Part shown: one piece after another, positions 6,270 to 7,606 of the stretch | Layout of the letters: the number at the start of each line of letters is the position of its first letter | Numbering within the stretch: the stretch's first letter is position 1 | From: an uncultured Lactobacillus sp. | GTDB taxonomy: Bacteria; Bacillota; Bacilli; Lactobacillales; Lactobacillaceae | DNA: 7,606 nucleotides | Reading direction: 5' to 3' | Assembly (NCBI GenBank): GCA_945281075.1 | Contig: CALYQE010000091.1 | Location: forward strand, 1 to 7,606 | Translations under genes and position numbers: made by a program | Notes under the pieces: model-generated | Database searches by the model: none | The model's input: only the letters and a program-made list of their open reading frames with translations | Told to the model about the DNA's origin: nothing

Positions 6270-6309
6270 TATTTTTTACTTATTCTGCTTAAATTTTACT
6301 TTTTAAGTA
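6270..6309. repeat. Two 20-bp-spaced direct repeats, candidate AraC operator
   Basis: Two 20-bp units in the same orientation (6270-6289 and 6290-6309) agree at 13 of 20 positions and share the core TTTTACTT (6274-6281 and 6294-6301). The 20-bp period is about two helical turns, the usual spacing of half-sites for AraC-family dimers. The proximal core overlaps the place of the missing -35 of the rhamnosidase promoter, the expected activator position. The second unit also forms an imperfect inverted repeat CTTAAA...TTTAAG (6288-6307). AT-rich sequence makes chance similarity possible. Confidence 0.45.
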
Positions 6310-6324
6310 CAAAGGAAACTTTTT

Positions 6325-7416
6325 ATGAATGATAATCTCTACAAAGTATTAAAGAATTTTAGTGAAGCAACTGATTTAAATATTTACGTTTTTTCGAATT
6401 CTAGGAAACTTATCGGAAAGTTCACTACTCCACTTGCACCTGTTTTTCCTGACGTACTTCTAAAAAAATTAGAAAAACGAAACGACGACTTAAGTTTGCT
6501 ATTAATTAAAAATCGCAGTTCTACTGGAAAGATTAAGTATCAAGATTTATCCATCATTGGTTGGAATGCTAATTTTACAATTTCAAATAACAGTAATTAT
6601 GACCGACTAGCTCCTTTATTGGGTTGGGACAAATTTATTCAAACAATGCGCTGCCTTTATTTCATGATATTTGGTCGATGGCCTAACATTTCCAAAGAAA
6701 CAAAGGAGCTTGATATCGGCGATAATTTATATTCTCTTAGTACAAAAAAGGCATCCTATAAGGGATACCTAGTAGAAAATGAACTAATGGATATAGTAAG
6801 CAAAGGGAATATCAAGCTTTATAACAAATATTTTCGAAATTTTGTAATAAATGGAAATATTGGTGAATTTGGTCATAATAAACTTAGGAACGAAAAAGAT
6901 TTAGCCATTGCAGCAACAACCTTATATACAAGGGCCGCAATCAAAGGTGGACTGGCTGCTTCTGAGGCTTATGGATTAAGTGATAAAATAATCAACCAGA
7001 TCGAAGAAGACGTCATTATTTCAAACTATTTTGAATATTCTAGAGCCATTGGTGAAATTTTTATAAATCGTGTATATCGAGTAAAAAGGAATAATATTAC
7101 CCCTCTTGTATATAAGGCACAAGAATATATTTATGAAAATTTAGTCAATATTAAATCTGTAAAAGAAATTGCGGAGTCTTTAGGAACTAGCCTTTCATAT
7201 TTACAACACTTATTTAAAAAAGATACAAAGGTTTCCCTTATCAAATTTATTAATCAAGAAAAGTTGAATTTAGCTAAGCACGAATTAATTTTTTCCGAAA
7301 AAAAGATAGAGGATATTGCAAATGACGTGGGATTTAATAGCTTTAGCGTTTTTTCAAGAACATTTAAAAAAATCGAAAAAATTACTCCTCTTCAATATCG
7401 TAAAAAGTTAAAGTAA
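6325..7416 (+). CDS. AraC-family transcriptional regulator
   Basis: This 363-residue cytosolic regulator has a C-terminal AraC/XylS DNA-binding domain at about residues 262-362. The first helix-turn-helix is at 278-298 (VKEIAESLGTSLSYLQHLF). The second, at 327-351, runs through KIEDIANDVGFNSFSVFSRTFKK and ends with the family-typical ITPLQYRK (353-360). The first 250 residues are not an obvious cupin-type AraC sensor. They include TRAAIKGGLAASEAYGLSD (202-220), a motif recalled from Firmicutes AraC regulators of sugar and glycoside operons. ATG start preceded by AAAGGAAA at good spacing (GGA 6314-6316). It is divergent from the rhamnosidase operon, so it is most likely its ligand-dependent activator, with a rhamnose-containing compound or rhamnose as probable signal. 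Candidate binding repeats lie just after its own transcription start, so it may also limit its own expression. The target and ligand are inferred. Confidence 0.9.
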   Translation: MNDNLYKVLKNFSEATDLNIYVFSNSRKLIGKFTTPLAPVFPDVLLKKLEKRNDDLSLLLIKNRSSTGKIKYQDLSIIGWNANFTISNNSNYDRLAPLLGWDKFIQTMRCLYFMIFGRWPNISKETKELDIGDNLYSLSTKKASYKGYLVENELMDIVSKGNIKLYNKYFRNFVINGNIGEFGHNKLRNEKDLAIAATTLYTRAAIKGGLAASEAYGLSDKIINQIEEDVIISNYFEYSRAIGEIFINRVYRVKRNNITPLVYKAQEYIYENLVNIKSVKEIAESLGTSLSYLQHLFKKDTKVSLIKFINQEKLNLAKHELIFSEKKIEDIANDVGFNSFSVFSRTFKKIEKITPLQYRKKLK

Positions 7417-7433
7417 ATGATATGAATACATAT

Positions 7434-7475
7434 AAAAACAGCATTCCTCTTTATGAATTAAGGAATACTGTTTTT
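7434..7475. terminator. Bidirectional rho-independent terminator
   Basis: AAAAACAG-C-ATTCCT (7434-7448) pairs with AGGAAT-A-CTGTTTTT (7461-7475). That is 14 pairs with one mismatch (G-U when read leftward) and a 12-nt loop. A-run and T-run flanks allow termination both ways, serving the regulator gene (stop 17 nt before the stem) and the leftward gene ending at 7553. Confidence 0.8.
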
Positions 7476-7552
7476 ATTCTGACTATTTTAAAAAAAGAGT
7501 TATTCAAAAGTGTGGGAATTTTACTTCAAGATTCATCAGAACAGTAACTTTA

Positions 7553-7606
7553 TTACTTTTTGACAATAGAAGCTAATCCGGCCATGATGTTTTCATACTG
7601 CTGCTC
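7553..7606 (-). CDS. C-terminal end of a truncated leftward gene, unknown product
   Basis: One reverse frame is open from the window edge for 17 codons (EQQYENIMAGLASIVKK) to a TAA at 7555-7553, while the other two hit stops quickly. The bidirectional terminator lies about 80 nt beyond the stop, as expected of a real gene end converging on the regulator. The fragment is too short to name a family. Confidence 0.55.
   Translation of the reverse strand, partial: EQQYENIMAGLASIVKK

Larger units (their letters stand above)
6249..6277 (-). promoter_or_regulatory. Predicted promoter of the rhamnosidase operon
   Basis: Read leftward, a -10 box CATAAT (6254-6249, five of six consensus bases) would start transcription near 6242, giving a leader of about 30 nt ending in the strong ribosome site. 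Seventeen bases upstream of the -10 there is only an A-run (6277-6272) instead of a -35 hexamer. A missing -35 is typical of promoters that need an AraC-type activator. Confidence 0.55.

Noticed and set aside
1..7606. CRISPR array, tRNA, rRNA, riboswitch or complete mobile element
   Set aside because: No regularly spaced repeats, cloverleaf, conserved RNA core or complete transposase was seen on either strand.

Overview
The window looks like chromosome from a low-GC Gram-positive bacterium, most likely a lactic acid bacterium (Lactobacillaceae or a near relative). The DNA is AT-rich (about one third G+C by eye), the Shine-Dalgarno sites are of the strong AGGAGG type, intrinsic terminators end in U-tracts, and there is a textbook CcpA box (cre). 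The species cannot be fixed from the sequence alone.

Layout, left to right. Positions 1-82 probably hold the last codons of a rightward gene whose frame is uncertain, followed by a strong rightward terminator (108-139). Positions 140-321 are non-coding and include a leftward terminator (about 221-260). A leftward cluster fills 322-6211. In transcription order it encodes a cytoplasmic GH78 alpha-L-rhamnosidase (3419-6211), a 12-helix MFS transporter (2242-3432, overlapping the rhamnosidase by 14 bp), an HSL-type alpha/beta-hydrolase/esterase (1352-2230, 11 bp after the transporter) and, after a 118-bp gap, a ROK-family sugar kinase most like beta-glucoside kinases (322-1233). A divergent AraC-family regulator lies at 6325-7416 and is closed by a terminator that can work in both directions. 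The C-terminal end of another leftward gene enters at 7553-7606.

The 113-bp divergent control region is the most informative non-coding stretch. It carries a perfect 14-nt match to the cre consensus (6229-6242) at the predicted transcription start of the rhamnosidase operon. It also has back-to-back -10 elements for the two directions, and a pair of direct repeats spaced 20 bp apart. The repeats sit where an AraC activator would bind, over the -35 region of the rhamnosidase promoter, which has no recognisable -35 box of its own.

Working model (inference): the cluster handles plant rhamnosides. The MFS protein imports a rhamnose-containing glycoside or disaccharide, the cytosolic rhamnosidase removes terminal rhamnose, the esterase removes acyl groups, and the ROK kinase phosphorylates the released sugar or the remaining glucoside. 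The AraC protein would activate in response to substrate, and CcpA would shut the operon off on preferred sugars. No rhamnose-catabolic genes (isomerase, rhamnulokinase, aldolase) are present here.
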